A program made the translations under genes and the position numbers. From assembly GCA_027488845.1 (NCBI GenBank), contig JAIYBC010000066.1:16442-80441 (forward strand): a stretch of DNA of 64,000 bases. Reading direction: 5' to 3'. Under the pieces are notes generated by a model that worked only from the letters and a program-made list of their open reading frames with translations, ran no database searches and was not told the origin of the DNA. This document shows, piece after piece, positions 26,324 through 35,515 of the stretch; the stretch's first letter is position 1; each line of letters opens with the position of its first letter. This DNA is from Verrucomicrobiales bacterium. GTDB lineage: Bacteria > Verrucomicrobiota > Verrucomicrobiia > Limisphaerales > UBA9464.

Positions 26324-27817
26324 ATGAGCAACGAGCAGACCCCTGCGGTCCCTCCCGCCCAACATTCGGGCGGTTCGAATCCTTCCACTTCCAACCCGCC
26401 TCCCGGACCGACATCCGCTCCGGCCTACGAGCCGGGTCCTGCCCAGGGCGGCCAAGGCGGCCAAGGCGGCCAATTCCAGCCCGGACAGCAGGGCTACAAC
26501 GCTCCCCGTCCAAGCGGCGGTGGTGGCGGCGGCGGAGGCGGACGCCAGTTCGGTCGTGGCGGCGGACACCAGCAGCACCGGCACGGAGGCCACAACCAAG
26601 GCCGTCACGGTGGTGGCGGCGGCGGAGGCGGCGGACGCCAGTTCAACAATGGCCCCCAGGGTGGCTATCAGGGCCAGGGCGGAGGAGGCGGTGTTCCTCC
26701 GCAACCGGTGGGAGAGCCGGTGATCATGGAAGGCTGGCTGGAGATCTCGGAGAAGGGCTTCGGTTTCCTCCGTTCGTCCAAGGGCAATTTCTCGCCGAAA
26801 CCCATCGACGTCTTCCTGACACCGGATTCGATCAAGCGTCTCTCGCTGCGTGAGGGCTGTCAGGTGAAGTGTTCCGTGAACCCGCCGCACCGTGGGAGCA
26901 GCCCGCAGATGCGCGAGGTGATCGAGGTCAATGGGCGCTCGTATCAGGACTACCTGCATTCGATGCGGTTCGAGAACCTCACCACCATCGATCCGATCGA
27001 CAAGTTCCAGCTCGAAACCGCGCCCGACCTGATCGAGACGCGCATCATCGACCTGGTGACCCCGATCGGAAAGGGAACGCGCGGCCTGATCGTCGCGCCG
27101 CCCCGCACCGGCAAGACCACGATCCTCAAGCAGATCTGCAACGCGATCACGACCAACCATCCCGAGGTCCATGTGATGGTTCTCCTGATCGACGAGCGTC
27201 CCGAGGAGGTCACCGACTTCCAGCGAAGCGTGAAGGCCGAGGTCGTCGCCTCCAGCAACGACCAGGACCTGGAGACCCACGTCCGTCTGAGCCGCTTCAT
27301 GATCGAGCGCTGCCGGCGGATGGTGGAATCCGGCAAGGACGTGTTCGTCCTCCTCGACTCGATCACCCGCGTGGCGCGCGCCTACAACTCCGTCCACGGC
27401 GGATCCGGACGTACCATGACAGGCGGCGTCGACGCTCGGGCGCTCGAGATTCCGCGCAAGATGTTCGCCGCTGCGCGCAAGGTGGAGGAGGGGGGGTCCC
27501 TGACCATCCTCGCGACCGCGTTGGTGGACACCGGCAGCCGCATGGACGAGCTCATCTTCCAGGAGTTCAAGGGCACCGGAAACATGGAGCTGATCCTCGA
27601 CCGCAAGCTCTCCGAGCGCCGGCTGTATCCGGCCATCGACATCCCGAAATCGGGCACCCGCAAGGAGGAGAAACTCTTCGCGGCGAACCAGATCGACGCG
27701 ATCCGCAAGCTCCGCCGCATGATGACGGACCTCCAACCGGTCGAAGCGATGGAGACGCTCATCGCCGCCTTGAAGAAGCACAAGACCAACGCCGAGTTGC
27801 TCGGCAAGCTGGGCTGA
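26324..27817 (+). CDS. rho: Transcription termination factor Rho with Gly-rich N-terminus
   Basis: A 497-residue Rho. Residues 1-130 are disordered: Pro/Ser-rich, then Gly/Gln/His/Arg-rich with RGG-like pieces (GGGRQFGRGGGHQQHRHGG and a second similar block). The RNA-binding cold-shock-like domain begins MEGWLEISEKGFGFLRSS. The motor has the P-loop APPRTGKTT (Lys264), Walker B VLLIDERPEEVTDF, the Q-loop region VHGGSGRTMTGGVDARAL and the R-loop region. The usual N-terminal three-helix bundle is not recognisable; the low-complexity region replaces it. ATG 26324 is the only reasonable start. Confidence 0.95.
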   Translation: MSNEQTPAVPPAQHSGGSNPSTSNPPPGPTSAPAYEPGPAQGGQGGQGGQFQPGQQGYNAPRPSGGGGGGGGGRQFGRGGGHQQHRHGGHNQGRHGGGGGGGGGRQFNNGPQGGYQGQGGGGGVPPQPVGEPVIMEGWLEISEKGFGFLRSSKGNFSPKPIDVFLTPDSIKRLSLREGCQVKCSVNPPHRGSSPQMREVIEVNGRSYQDYLHSMRFENLTTIDPIDKFQLETAPDLIETRIIDLVTPIGKGTRGLIVAPPRTGKTTILKQICNAITTNHPEVHVMVLLIDERPEEVTDFQRSVKAEVVASSNDQDLETHVRLSRFMIERCRRMVESGKDVFVLLDSITRVARAYNSVHGGSGRTMTGGVDARALEIPRKMFAAARKVEEGGSLTILATALVDTGSRMDELIFQEFKGTGNMELILDRKLSERRLYPAIDIPKSGTRKEEKLFAANQIDAIRKLRRMMTDLQPVEAMETLIAALKKHKTNAELLGKLG

Positions 27818-27836
27818 CCCGGGGCTGGTCGTGGAG

Positions 27837-27870
27837 AGGGCGTCCGATCGCAGGATCGGGCGCCCTTTTC
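27837..27870 (+). terminator. Intrinsic terminator after rho
   Basis: A 13 bp stem with one G-T pair (27837-27849 with 27854-27866), a 4-base loop and a TTTTC tract, 20 bp past the rho stop. It faces the 3' end of the convergent dehydrogenase/cytochrome gene. Confidence 0.85.
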
Positions 27871-27880
27871 CTTTCGTCGG

Positions 27881-30800
27881 CTAATCCTTCGCGGGGAGGG
27901 GCACCTGGGTTGGATGGCGCAGGTAGGCCACGAGGTCGCGTCGTTCCGCCGGGGTCATCCCGTCGAGCAGGCCTTCCGGCATCATCGAACCGGATTGCAT
28001 CTCGATCCGCTCCACGTCTTCGCGGGTCAGCGTCAGCGGGCCGGTTGCGGTGAGCAGCGTGATGCTTCCGGGATTCGGCGACCGCAGCAGGCCGTTGAGC
28101 GTTCGGCCGTCCTTGGTTTCGACCACGGTCATCCGATAGTCGGCGGCCACGACGGAGTTGGGTGCGACGACGTTCTCGAGCAGGTAGCCCAAGTCGGAAC
28201 GGCCCGAACCGGTGAGGTCCGGCCCCAATTCGCCTCCTTCGCCGTAGAGCTTGTGGCAGGATGCACAGGCCCTTTGGAACAGGCGTCGGCCCGCGGCGAG
28301 GTCCTCCTTTGCGGTGGCCGCCGAGAGTTCCATTCGAAGCCGTTCGATCGACTGGCGCAGATCCGCATCCGCGGCGCCGACCGTTCCCCAGGTTTCCCCG
28401 AGACGTCGCGAGAGCGATTCGTCGCCCAGACTGGCGATTTGACGGGCCACCGCCGGGGAGATGTCCGCGGCGGCGATCCGCCGGTCGGCGACGGCTTCCA
28501 CGACAGCCTTGGCGGTGGCGACGCGGGATGCGGCCGCGGCGACGACGCGGGCCCGATCCGGGGGCTGCATCCAGCGCAGCTTGGCACCGATCAACCCGGG
28601 TGCCGCCGGGTCGCCGATTCGGATCAGGCCCAGGAGCGACTCCGTCCAAAGATCCCGCTCCTCGGCCAATTCCTTCAGCAGTTCCCCGAGGCCCTCGGGA
28701 TGCGCCTCCACGATCGCCGACAAGGCGGATCTGCGTGCCGCGGGATCCGAATCCCTGTTCCGAGCGGTCGCCTTCAGTGCGTCGACGGCGCGGCCGTCGC
28801 CAAACACGGAACCCAGTTCGACGGCCAAGGCACGGACCCGGGGATCTTGGCTCGCCGCGAACCTCTCCGAAGCCGAAGGCCAGGTCCCGGGTGCGGTGAC
28901 CTTTCGTGCGCCTCGGAGGCCGGTGGCAAGAGCCTCGAGGACGTCCAGCTGTTCGGTTGAAGGACGGTCCGTGACCTTTTTCAGCAGTCCTCCGAGCTGT
29001 CGGTGAAACCGGGGCAGCTCCTCCGTCATCCGTCGGGTGAGGTTGTGTCTGAGCAGGTGTATCCGGGAGTCGGCCGCAATTCCCAGCGCTTCGTCGGGAT
29101 GGGTGTTCACCATCGGTTCCAGGGCGAACCACAGCATCCGTCCCAGGTTGGCATCGGCGTCGTCTTCCTGCCTGAGACTCAGCGCCGCCAGGATGGGGAT
29201 TCGTTGCTCGTGGCGCATCCTTCCCAAGGCCGAGGCGATGTAGAGCCGAACCAACGCGGATCGGTCGGTGCGGGAAAGCGTCGTGAGTTCGGCCACGGTC
29301 TGTGCGCCGGGTTCTGGGGGGTCTTCCGCGAGAAGGCGTACGGCCCAGCTGCGGACATGCTCGTCCGGATCCCGCAGGAGACGTCGAAGCAGCTCCGGTG
29401 GCGCTCCATCCAAGGCCACCAGGGCCCAAAGCGAGCGGAGCCGTCCCAGTCGGGACGGATCCACGGCCAGCTTCTCCTGGAGGCTCGCAATGGCGGATCC
29501 ATCCGGATTTCCCAGCGCGGCCCGATCCCGTAGGAGGATCCTTCCCATGCGCCGCCGCCATTCCGACGTCCCCGACTGGCTTTCGATCAGATCCTCCAAT
29601 GTTGGGCTGCGCCCGAAGGCGGCCGAGGTGCCCGGTGCGTTGGTGTAGGCCAGTCGGTAGATGCGGCCGGAGCTTCGGTGCACACCGTCGTGTTCATGGC
29701 ACTCACCCGTGTCCGACCAGTCGGCGATGTAGGCGGCGCCGTCGGGTCCCTGGATGATGTCGGTCGGTCGGAACCATGGATCCGGGGAGAACCCGAAGTC
29801 CGGGCAATGCCTGCCGACGTAGCCCGACCCCTTGCGTTCAAGGCGTTCACGGTTGATGCGACGACCATGGAGATTGAGCGTGAAGAGGGCGCCGTCGTAC
29901 TCCGACGGCCAGTTGCCGCCCTGGTAGACCATCAGGCCGGTGTGGGCATGTCCTCCGCCGAGGGAGTCGCTGCCGGACGCCACGGAACCGTCCTGTTGCC
30001 CTGCGCGGGAGCGGGTCCAGCCGGCGCCGGTGTCGAAATGGAAATGGTCGGCGTGCTGCTCGATCGGCGAATAGACGAATGGGATGGGATCCTCGCCATA
30101 CATCCTGCGGTAGTGGGCGCCGGGAATGGCATGCCAGAGGTGTCCGATGACGGTGTTGATGAAGAAGGGTTCGCCTTCGGCATTCCAATCGTTGCCCCAC
30201 GGATTGGTCGTGCCGTGCGCCACGGACTCGACTCGGCGTGTCTTGGGATGGTAGCGCCAGATGCCGCCACCCATGTTGATCCGGGCGGATTCCGGGTCGC
30301 CGGGACGCCCAACCCGGGTGGGGCTTGAGATTCCGACACGACCCCAGAGCCATCCGTCGGGTCCCCATCGAAGGCCGTTGGCGAGGGTGTGATGGCTGCC
30401 TGTGGTGGTGTCGAAGCCGTCCAGCATCGTTTCGGGCGGCCCATCCGGGATGTCGTCGCCATTGCGGTCCGGCACGAACAACAGACGGGGAGGGCAGAGC
30501 AGCCAGATCCCGCCCAGGCCGGTTTCCACGCTGGTCAAAAGCTTGAGGCCGTCCAGGAACACCTTCCGGGACTCAGCCCGGCCATCACCGTCGTTGTCCT
30601 CGAGGATCAGGACCCGGTCATCGAGGTTGGTGGCGAAAAGCACCGGTGGTTCCGCATAGGTGAAGTTCTCAGCCACCCAGAGACGTCCCCGCGGATCGAA
30701 GCTCAAGGCGATGGGTTGCCGGACGCCGGGCTCCGCGGCCACCAACGAGACGGAGAATCCCGGTGGGAGCCTCCATCCGGCTGCAGCCTCGGAAGGGGGC

Positions 30801-30913
30801 AGAGGTCGCGTCGTCGACTTCTCCGTGTCGGGTGGAGACGTGAGTTCAGCTCCTTTGAGACCGAGGCATGCCACCAGCGAGGCAGCGGTGCAGCGAAAAA
30901 AGGGGATGAACAT
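27881..30913 (-). CDS. PVC-type membrane-bound dehydrogenase with HEAT-like repeats and C-terminal cytochrome c
   Basis: A 1010-residue exported protein (signal peptide near residues 5-22). Residues about 45-430 form a beta-propeller of the putative glucose/sorbosone-dehydrogenase type seen in Planctomycetota and Verrucomicrobiota: FSVSLVAAEPGVRQPIALSF, RGRLWVAENFTY, NGLRWGPDGWLWGRVG, PTDIIQGPDGAAYIADWSD. An alpha-helical HEAT-like region (about 440-840) follows. The C-terminal domain has the heme-binding CASCH (Cys883, Cys886, His887) and ends in MMPEGLLDGMTPAERRDLVAYLRHP, the PVC cytochrome tail with its axial Met. It probably oxidises a sugar and passes electrons to the cytochrome in the periplasm; the substrate is unknown. 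Confidence 0.88.
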   Translation of the reverse strand: MFIPFFRCTAASLVACLGLKGAELTSPPDTEKSTTRPLPPSEAAAGWRLPPGFSVSLVAAEPGVRQPIALSFDPRGRLWVAENFTYAEPPVLFATNLDDRVLILEDNDGDGRAESRKVFLDGLKLLTSVETGLGGIWLLCPPRLLFVPDRNGDDIPDGPPETMLDGFDTTTGSHHTLANGLRWGPDGWLWGRVGISSPTRVGRPGDPESARINMGGGIWRYHPKTRRVESVAHGTTNPWGNDWNAEGEPFFINTVIGHLWHAIPGAHYRRMYGEDPIPFVYSPIEQHADHFHFDTGAGWTRSRAGQQDGSVASGSDSLGGGHAHTGLMVYQGGNWPSEYDGALFTLNLHGRRINRERLERKGSGYVGRHCPDFGFSPDPWFRPTDIIQGPDGAAYIADWSDTGECHEHDGVHRSSGRIYRLAYTNAPGTSAAFGRSPTLEDLIESQSGTSEWRRRMGRILLRDRAALGNPDGSAIASLQEKLAVDPSRLGRLRSLWALVALDGAPPELLRRLLRDPDEHVRSWAVRLLAEDPPEPGAQTVAELTTLSRTDRSALVRLYIASALGRMRHEQRIPILAALSLRQEDDADANLGRMLWFALEPMVNTHPDEALGIAADSRIHLLRHNLTRRMTEELPRFHRQLGGLLKKVTDRPSTEQLDVLEALATGLRGARKVTAPGTWPSASERFAASQDPRVRALAVELGSVFGDGRAVDALKATARNRDSDPAARRSALSAIVEAHPEGLGELLKELAEERDLWTESLLGLIRIGDPAAPGLIGAKLRWMQPPDRARVVAAAASRVATAKAVVEAVADRRIAAADISPAVARQIASLGDESLSRRLGETWGTVGAADADLRQSIERLRMELSAATAKEDLAAGRRLFQRACASCHKLYGEGGELGPDLTGSGRSDLGYLLENVVAPNSVVAADYRMTVVETKDGRTLNGLLRSPNPGSITLLTATGPLTLTREDVERIEMQSGSMMPEGLLDGMTPAERRDLVAYLRHPTQVPLPAKD

Positions 30914-31437
30914 GCCTCAGGCTGCCGCGAGGCCGGATCCAAGGCAACGTGGGAGAGCCATCGGCATTGGATTGGATCGGATGAGATCGGATTCGACCCA
31001 CCCCGATGGCATCGCGACGTGAAATCCCGGGTCGGAAATCAGACGTTACCGATTTCGTAAGTCAGTTCCGGTACTGATCTAGACGCGAAGGAAGCGGAGA
31101 CGAAAGAAGCCGGGCGCAGTTGGTTGAAGGGACAATCATGCGCCCGGCTACGGACCATCACCCGATGACCCGTAGCGTCGGACGGAATGTTCAGTATAAG
31201 GGTTACATTTTTCCGGAGACACCTTGCGTCGACAAGGTGTTGTTCCCCAGGTCCTAAAGCGAACGGTTCCGTCTCGTTTCCCTGCTCGGGTTCGGGTCGC
31301 CTGGGGGACGGAAGTCGAACGGGAGCCCCGGTGAACACGCCGAGTTTCCGAGCACAGCGGGTATGGCCGAGTGCCTTGCAGCTTCGACGAAGCATCGGCG
31401 TCCAGTTGCCCCGCAGCGTGGGACCGCCACAGCCCGA
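30914..31437 (-). other. Intergenic leader of the dehydrogenase gene with several inverted repeats
   Basis: No convincing gene here: open frames on both strands are Arg/Ser/Pro-rich and have no ribosome site or family match. Three structured pieces are seen: an inverted repeat with 5-base arms and 6-base spacer (31062-31077), a perfect 10 bp stem with 20-base loop (31109-31148), and a perfect 8 bp stem with 6-base loop (31219-31240). A TATACT-like -10 box reads on the minus strand at 31193-31198 without a good -35. If used, the transcript would have an untranslated leader of about 270 bases that includes the 10 bp stem. Confidence 0.5.
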
Positions 31438-32445
31438 TTATGAGGTCGCGGTCGAAGAAACCGCGGTTCCCGGTGTCGGGTGTCCGGAGGTCGCCGGTTC
31501 CCCATCGGTGAGCCCGACCAAGATGAACGCCAGCACCGTACAGAAACCCACCACCCAGGTCCGGTGTTCGGTGCGGAATCGGGCGATGGCACGCACCCGG
31601 TGCACGAGGGACTCCGGGGCCTCCGCTCCTCCATCGAATCGGAGCAGGGCTTGACTGATCCGAGTCGGACCGGTCGACATCAATTCCAAGACACGAAGGA
31701 GGACCCTTCCATAGGTTTGGTTGCAACCCGGGGTGGAGGACAATGCGTCGGCGTCACACGCCTCTTCGCGATCCTCACGCAATTTCCGGTAGACGATCCA
31801 GACGACCGGATTGAACCAATGGACGGCTCGGACGATTTCGAGCAGCCAATTCCAAAGAAGATCCCCCCTGCGGAGATGTCCGAGTTCATGGAGGAAGACG
31901 AGGCGCATTTCCTCTTGGGAAAACGTCATTGAGAACCCGACAGGGACGAGCAGACGCGGTTGGAGTGAGCCGATCAGGCAGGGGCTTTGGACCCTGCCGG
32001 TTTCCATGAGGCGGACCGGTGCGGAGATTCCGGATTCAAGGCGGCAACTTTCCCACAGCCACCAGACTTCCCAGGAGTCGATTGGCCGGGCATCACGGAT
32101 TATCCACCACGCCTTTGCATGTCCGAAGAGTGTGCGTATCAACAGGATGGAAGCCCCGACAAACCAGGCCACGGCGATGGCATTCCAATGTTCAGCCGGG
32201 ATTTCCGCAGCCGAGAGCCGGGGAAGAAGGGGCCCCGTGAGGTTGAACAGGCTGACCGGGCTGGGAAGCTGGATGGGCCAGGCCAATCGGACGATCACCA
32301 CGAGCCAGAGCAGACAGCGCCATTCCGGTCCCAGATGGCGTCCAAGGAGACTGCGGACGCCCAGGATGGCCATGCCGAGAATGGCGGCATGGGATGATGC
32401 CCCAAGGAGGGCGAGGCCAAGATCGCGCACGGTTTCCGGATTCAT
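31438..32445 (-). CDS. M56-family membrane metallopeptidase (BlaR1-like, no sensor domain)
   Basis: A 335-residue protein with several spans (AILGMAILGVRSLL, RCLLWLVVIVRLAWPIQL, AIAVAWFVGASILLIRTLF). The zinc site is HELGH (186-190), with the downstream acidic motif REDREEACDADAL. A last span (VVGFCTVLAFILVGLT) is followed by only about 20 residues, so the penicillin-binding sensor domain of true BlaR1 is missing. It follows a BlaI-type repressor by 33 bp, so the two are likely a signalling pair in which the peptidase leads to repressor inactivation. Signal unknown. Confidence 0.85.
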   Translation of the reverse strand: MNPETVRDLGLALLGASSHAAILGMAILGVRSLLGRHLGPEWRCLLWLVVIVRLAWPIQLPSPVSLFNLTGPLLPRLSAAEIPAEHWNAIAVAWFVGASILLIRTLFGHAKAWWIIRDARPIDSWEVWWLWESCRLESGISAPVRLMETGRVQSPCLIGSLQPRLLVPVGFSMTFSQEEMRLVFLHELGHLRRGDLLWNWLLEIVRAVHWFNPVVWIVYRKLREDREEACDADALSSTPGCNQTYGRVLLRVLELMSTGPTRISQALLRFDGGAEAPESLVHRVRAIARFRTEHRTWVVGFCTVLAFILVGLTDGEPATSGHPTPGTAVSSTATS

Positions 32446-32478
32446 ACCGAGAGGGGTAACGCGGACCCTCCAAGCAGT

Positions 32479-32856
32479 TCACTTGCCGGCGTCTTCTTCC
32501 AGTGCCTGCTTCAGTTCGCGGATCTGCTTTTGGGACAACTGCCGTCCGTCGACGAAGTGGGCCAGCATGGTGGCCACGGAGCCGCCGAAAACCCGGTCCA
32601 AGAACGAACTGGAAACCGAAGCCACACAGTCCTTCTCGTTGACCGTGGCGCTGTAGAGGTAGGCACGTCCTTGCGGGCTGTAGCTCAAGGCGCCCTTTTT
32701 CACGAGACGGTTGAGCAGGGTCTTCGCGGTGACCGGGTGCCAGGAAGGGTCCTCGGACTGGAGATCCGAGATGATGTCGGCTGCCGTGATGGGTTGCCGA
32801 CGCCAGACGATCCGCATGATTTCCCACTCCGTTTCCGAGATGCGAGGCAAAGACAT
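32479..32856 (-). CDS. BlaI/MecI-family transcriptional repressor
   Basis: A 125-residue winged-helix repressor: RISETEWEIMRIVWRRQPIT, ADIISDLQSEDPSWHPVTAKTLLNRLVKKGAL (recognition helix around TAKTLLNRL), then the wing GRAYLYSATVNEKDCV and a C-terminal dimerisation helix. The ATG at 32856 has AGGAG 4 bases upstream. A GGCG-N14-CGCC dyad just upstream (around 32884-32905) could be an operator but is weak. It probably represses itself and the M56 gene behind it. Confidence 0.88.
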   Translation of the reverse strand: MSLPRISETEWEIMRIVWRRQPITAADIISDLQSEDPSWHPVTAKTLLNRLVKKGALSYSPQGRAYLYSATVNEKDCVASVSSSFLDRVFGGSVATMLAHFVDGRQLSQKQIRELKQALEEDAGK

Positions 32857-32965
32857 GGAACTCCTGGATTTGAGGTGAAGCACTGGCGACTACAAACGAG
32901 TACGCCGAGGATTCACCTCTGTCAACGATGGCTCCCAATCCCTGCTGTGCGCTCGGTGGGAGCGG

Positions 32966-33526
32966 TCAAACCGTGAGGATTTCCTTCTCCTTCACCGCCA
33001 GATGCTGGTCGATCTTGGCGATGAAGCCATCGGTGAGCTTCTGGACCTCGGTCTCGGCGTTCTTGATGTCGTCCTCGGACACGCCGCCATCGTTCTTGAG
33101 CTTCTTGAGCGACTCGATCGCCTGACGGCGTTCATTGCGGACGGCGACCCGGCCTTCTTCGGACATCCGCTTGCAGATCTTGACGTATTCCTGGCGTCGT
33201 TCGGTGCTCAGTTCCGGAAGAACCAGCCGGATGAAGCGACCTTGGACGGCGGGGTTGAGGCCCAGTCCGGCAGATTGGATGCCCTTCTCGATCGCCTTCA
33301 TGTTGGCCGTGTCGAAGGGCTGGACCATGAGCATCCGCGATTCCGGGGCGGCAATCGTGGCGAGCTCCTTGAGGCGCATCATCGAGCCGTAGGCCTCGAT
33401 CATCACGTTCTCGATCAGGGAAGGGGTGGCCTTGCCGGTGCGGACGCCGCTGAACTGGTGGACCACGTGGTCCTCGGTCTTCAGCATCTTCTCCTCGGTC
33501 TCGAAGAGGACTTCGTCGATGGTCAT
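32966..33526 (-). CDS. frr: Ribosome recycling factor
   Basis: A 186-residue RRF that, with EF-G, splits post-termination ribosomes. Typical text: FSGVRTGKATPSLIENVMIE, IAAPESRMLMVQPFD, AIEKGIQSAGLGLNPA, RFIRLVLPELSTERRQEYVK and AVRNERRQAIESLKK. The length is normal. It follows pyrH by 37 bp in the common pyrH-frr order. Confidence 0.96.
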   Translation of the reverse strand: MTIDEVLFETEEKMLKTEDHVVHQFSGVRTGKATPSLIENVMIEAYGSMMRLKELATIAAPESRMLMVQPFDTANMKAIEKGIQSAGLGLNPAVQGRFIRLVLPELSTERRQEYVKICKRMSEEGRVAVRNERRQAIESLKKLKNDGGVSEDDIKNAETEVQKLTDGFIAKIDQHLAVKEKEILTV

Positions 33527-33563
33527 GGGATGTTGGGTGGTGGAGTTACGGATGGAACGCCGA

Positions 33564-34298
33564 TCAGGTGGTGACGAGGGTGCCGACCTTCTTCCCGAGG
33601 ACGACGTTGCGCAGGTTGTGGGCCTTGAAGAAGTCGAACACGATGATCGGCATCTTGTTTTCCATGCAAAGGGCGAAGGCCGCGGCATCCATCACCTTCA
33701 ACTGCTTCTCCAGCGCCGTGGAATAGGCGACCTGTTCGTACCGCTTGGCGTCCTTGTGCTTCACAGGATCCTTGTCGTAGATGCCGTCGACCTTGGTCGC
33801 CTTGAGCACGACTTCGGCGCCGATCTCGTTGGCCCGGAGGGCGGCCGCGGTATCGGTGGAGAAATACGGGTTGCCGGTTCCGGCGGCAAAGATGACCACG
33901 CGCCCCTTCTGCAGATGGCGCACCGCGCGGCGGCGGATGAACGGTTCGGCGATTTGGGTCATGTTGATGGCGCTTTGGACCCGCGTCTGGATCCCTTGCT
34001 TCTCAAGTGCGTCTTGCAGCGCCAGCGCGTTGATCACGGTGGCGAGCATGCCCATGTAATCCCCTGTGGCGCGTTCGATGCCCTTCTCCGAGCCCTGCAG
34101 CCCACGGAAGATGTTGCCTCCGCCGACGACGATCACCACTTCGACTCCGAGACGTTGAACCTCCGCCACCTGGGCTGCCATGTCGTGGACACATTCCGGG
34201 TCGATCCCGGAACCGCCGACTCCTCCCAACGCCTCACCGCTCAATTTCAAGAGGATGCGACGGAAACGTGGGGTGGGAGATGCGGGGGACTTCTTCAT
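33564..34298 (-). CDS. pyrH: Uridylate kinase
   Basis: A 244-residue UMP kinase of the amino-acid-kinase fold (UMP to UDP). Motifs: [67 protein letters not shown], and [13 protein letters not shown] start at ATG 34298, since the further upstream Met adds non-conserved residues. It is located between dprA and frr. Confidence 0.96.
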   Translation of the reverse strand: MKKSPASPTPRFRRILLKLSGEALGGVGGSGIDPECVHDMAAQVAEVQRLGVEVVIVVGGGNIFRGLQGSEKGIERATGDYMGMLATVINALALQDALEKQGIQTRVQSAINMTQIAEPFIRRRAVRHLQKGRVVIFAAGTGNPYFSTDTAAALRANEIGAEVVLKATKVDGIYDKDPVKHKDAKRYEQVAYSTALEKQLKVMDAAAFALCMENKMPIIVFDFFKAHNLRNVVLGKKVGTLVTT

Positions 34299-34336
34299 CA
34301 GAACCCGTCCGTGATAGCAGCCGGGGCTTGCCGACG

Positions 34337-35467
34337 TCAACGGACCTGACCTGCTGGTCCGGTCCGTGAGAACCGTCTTCCCGGTGCCTGACGCACCAGC
34401 CGCTTCATCTCGAGCGAGAGCAGGGCGACGTTCGCGGCGCTCGTCGAAAGACCGCTGGCCCGGATGAGTTCGTCGGCCTCCATCTCACCTTGGCCGAGGA
34501 CGGAGTAGAGCGCCTGTTCGGCGGCCCCGAGCGGGACGGTGGGGCCGGGCTCGGAGTCGGCATCGGGTCGGTTCGAAGGGGGAAACAGATACTCGAAGTC
34601 GCCGAGGATGTCCTCGATGCCCTCGCAGAGCTTGGCCCCCTTCTTGATCAGCTCGTGGCATCCGCGGCTGCGTGGGGAGTCGATCCGTCCCGGGACCGCG
34701 AACACCTGCCGTCCGTACTCCACCGCGAAGTCGGCGGTGATCAGGGCGCCGCTGCTCAGGTTCGCCTCGATCACGGCCGTGCCGAGGGTCATGCCGGCGA
34801 CGATCCGGTTGCGGATGGGGAAGGTCTGCTTGTCCGCGGGGCGATCGAAAGGGAACTGGGTGATCACCGCCCCTTTCTCCGCGATCTGGTGGAACAGGTC
34901 CGCGTTCTCGGGTGGGAAGACGCGGTTGATGCCGGTCCCGAGCACGGCGATCGTGCGGCCCTTGGCGCTGAGGGCTCCCTGATGTGCCGCGGTGTCGATC
35001 CCCCGTGCCCCGCCGCTGACCACGGCAACCCCGGCGTAGGCGAGCTGGTAGCCGAAGCGCCGTGCCATTTCGATGCCGTAGGCGGTCGTCAGGCGGGAGC
35101 CGACCAAGGCCACCGCATTCCGGTCCGATGCGAGAAGCGTGCCCCGGACGTACAGCACGATCGGCGGATCGTAGATCTCCCGGAGCAACGGTGGGTATTC
35201 GGGATCGCGGTCGCAAAGAACCCGGACACCCGACTGCTGGATGCGTCGGAGTTCCCCGTCGAGATCCGCGAGTTCCCGCCATCGCGAGATCGAATCGGCG
35301 GTCTCGGCGCCGACGCCATGGACCGTCCGGAGCACCTCCGACGGAGAGTGGAGCACGGCCACCGGATCGTCGTCGAAGTGCCGGAGGAGTTGTCGCAGCC
35401 GAATGGGGCCGACGTGTTCGAGGCGGTTGAGGGCGATCAGGGCTTCGAGGCGTTCCATTCCGCCCAT
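34337..35467 (-). CDS. dprA: DNA-processing protein DprA
   Basis: A 376-residue DprA/Smf. It binds single-stranded DNA and loads RecA during natural transformation. An N-terminal HhH/SAM-like region ([20 protein letters not shown], then [12 protein letters not shown]) precedes the Rossmann DprA domain: [65 protein letters not shown] and [22 protein letters not shown]-terminal winged-helix-like DML1 domain ([24 protein letters not shown]) is present. Starts at 35467 or 35458 are both possible. Confidence 0.94.
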   Translation of the reverse strand: MGGMERLEALIALNRLEHVGPIRLRQLLRHFDDDPVAVLHSPSEVLRTVHGVGAETADSISRWRELADLDGELRRIQQSGVRVLCDRDPEYPPLLREIYDPPIVLYVRGTLLASDRNAVALVGSRLTTAYGIEMARRFGYQLAYAGVAVVSGGARGIDTAAHQGALSAKGRTIAVLGTGINRVFPPENADLFHQIAEKGAVITQFPFDRPADKQTFPIRNRIVAGMTLGTAVIEANLSSGALITADFAVEYGRQVFAVPGRIDSPRSRGCHELIKKGAKLCEGIEDILGDFEYLFPPSNRPDADSEPGPTVPLGAAEQALYSVLGQGEMEADELIRASGLSTSAANVALLSLEMKRLVRQAPGRRFSRTGPAGQVR

Positions 35468-35515
35468 CCGAAACGCACCCCCAAGCCGCGGGCAACGGGC
35501 AGCCGGTGGGCGCGT

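Noticed and set aside
31039..31726. Open frames of 118 to 192 codons on both strands in the leader before the dehydrogenase gene
   Set aside because: Arg/Ser/Pro-rich, no ribosome sites, mutually overlapping, and partly antisense to the M56 gene.
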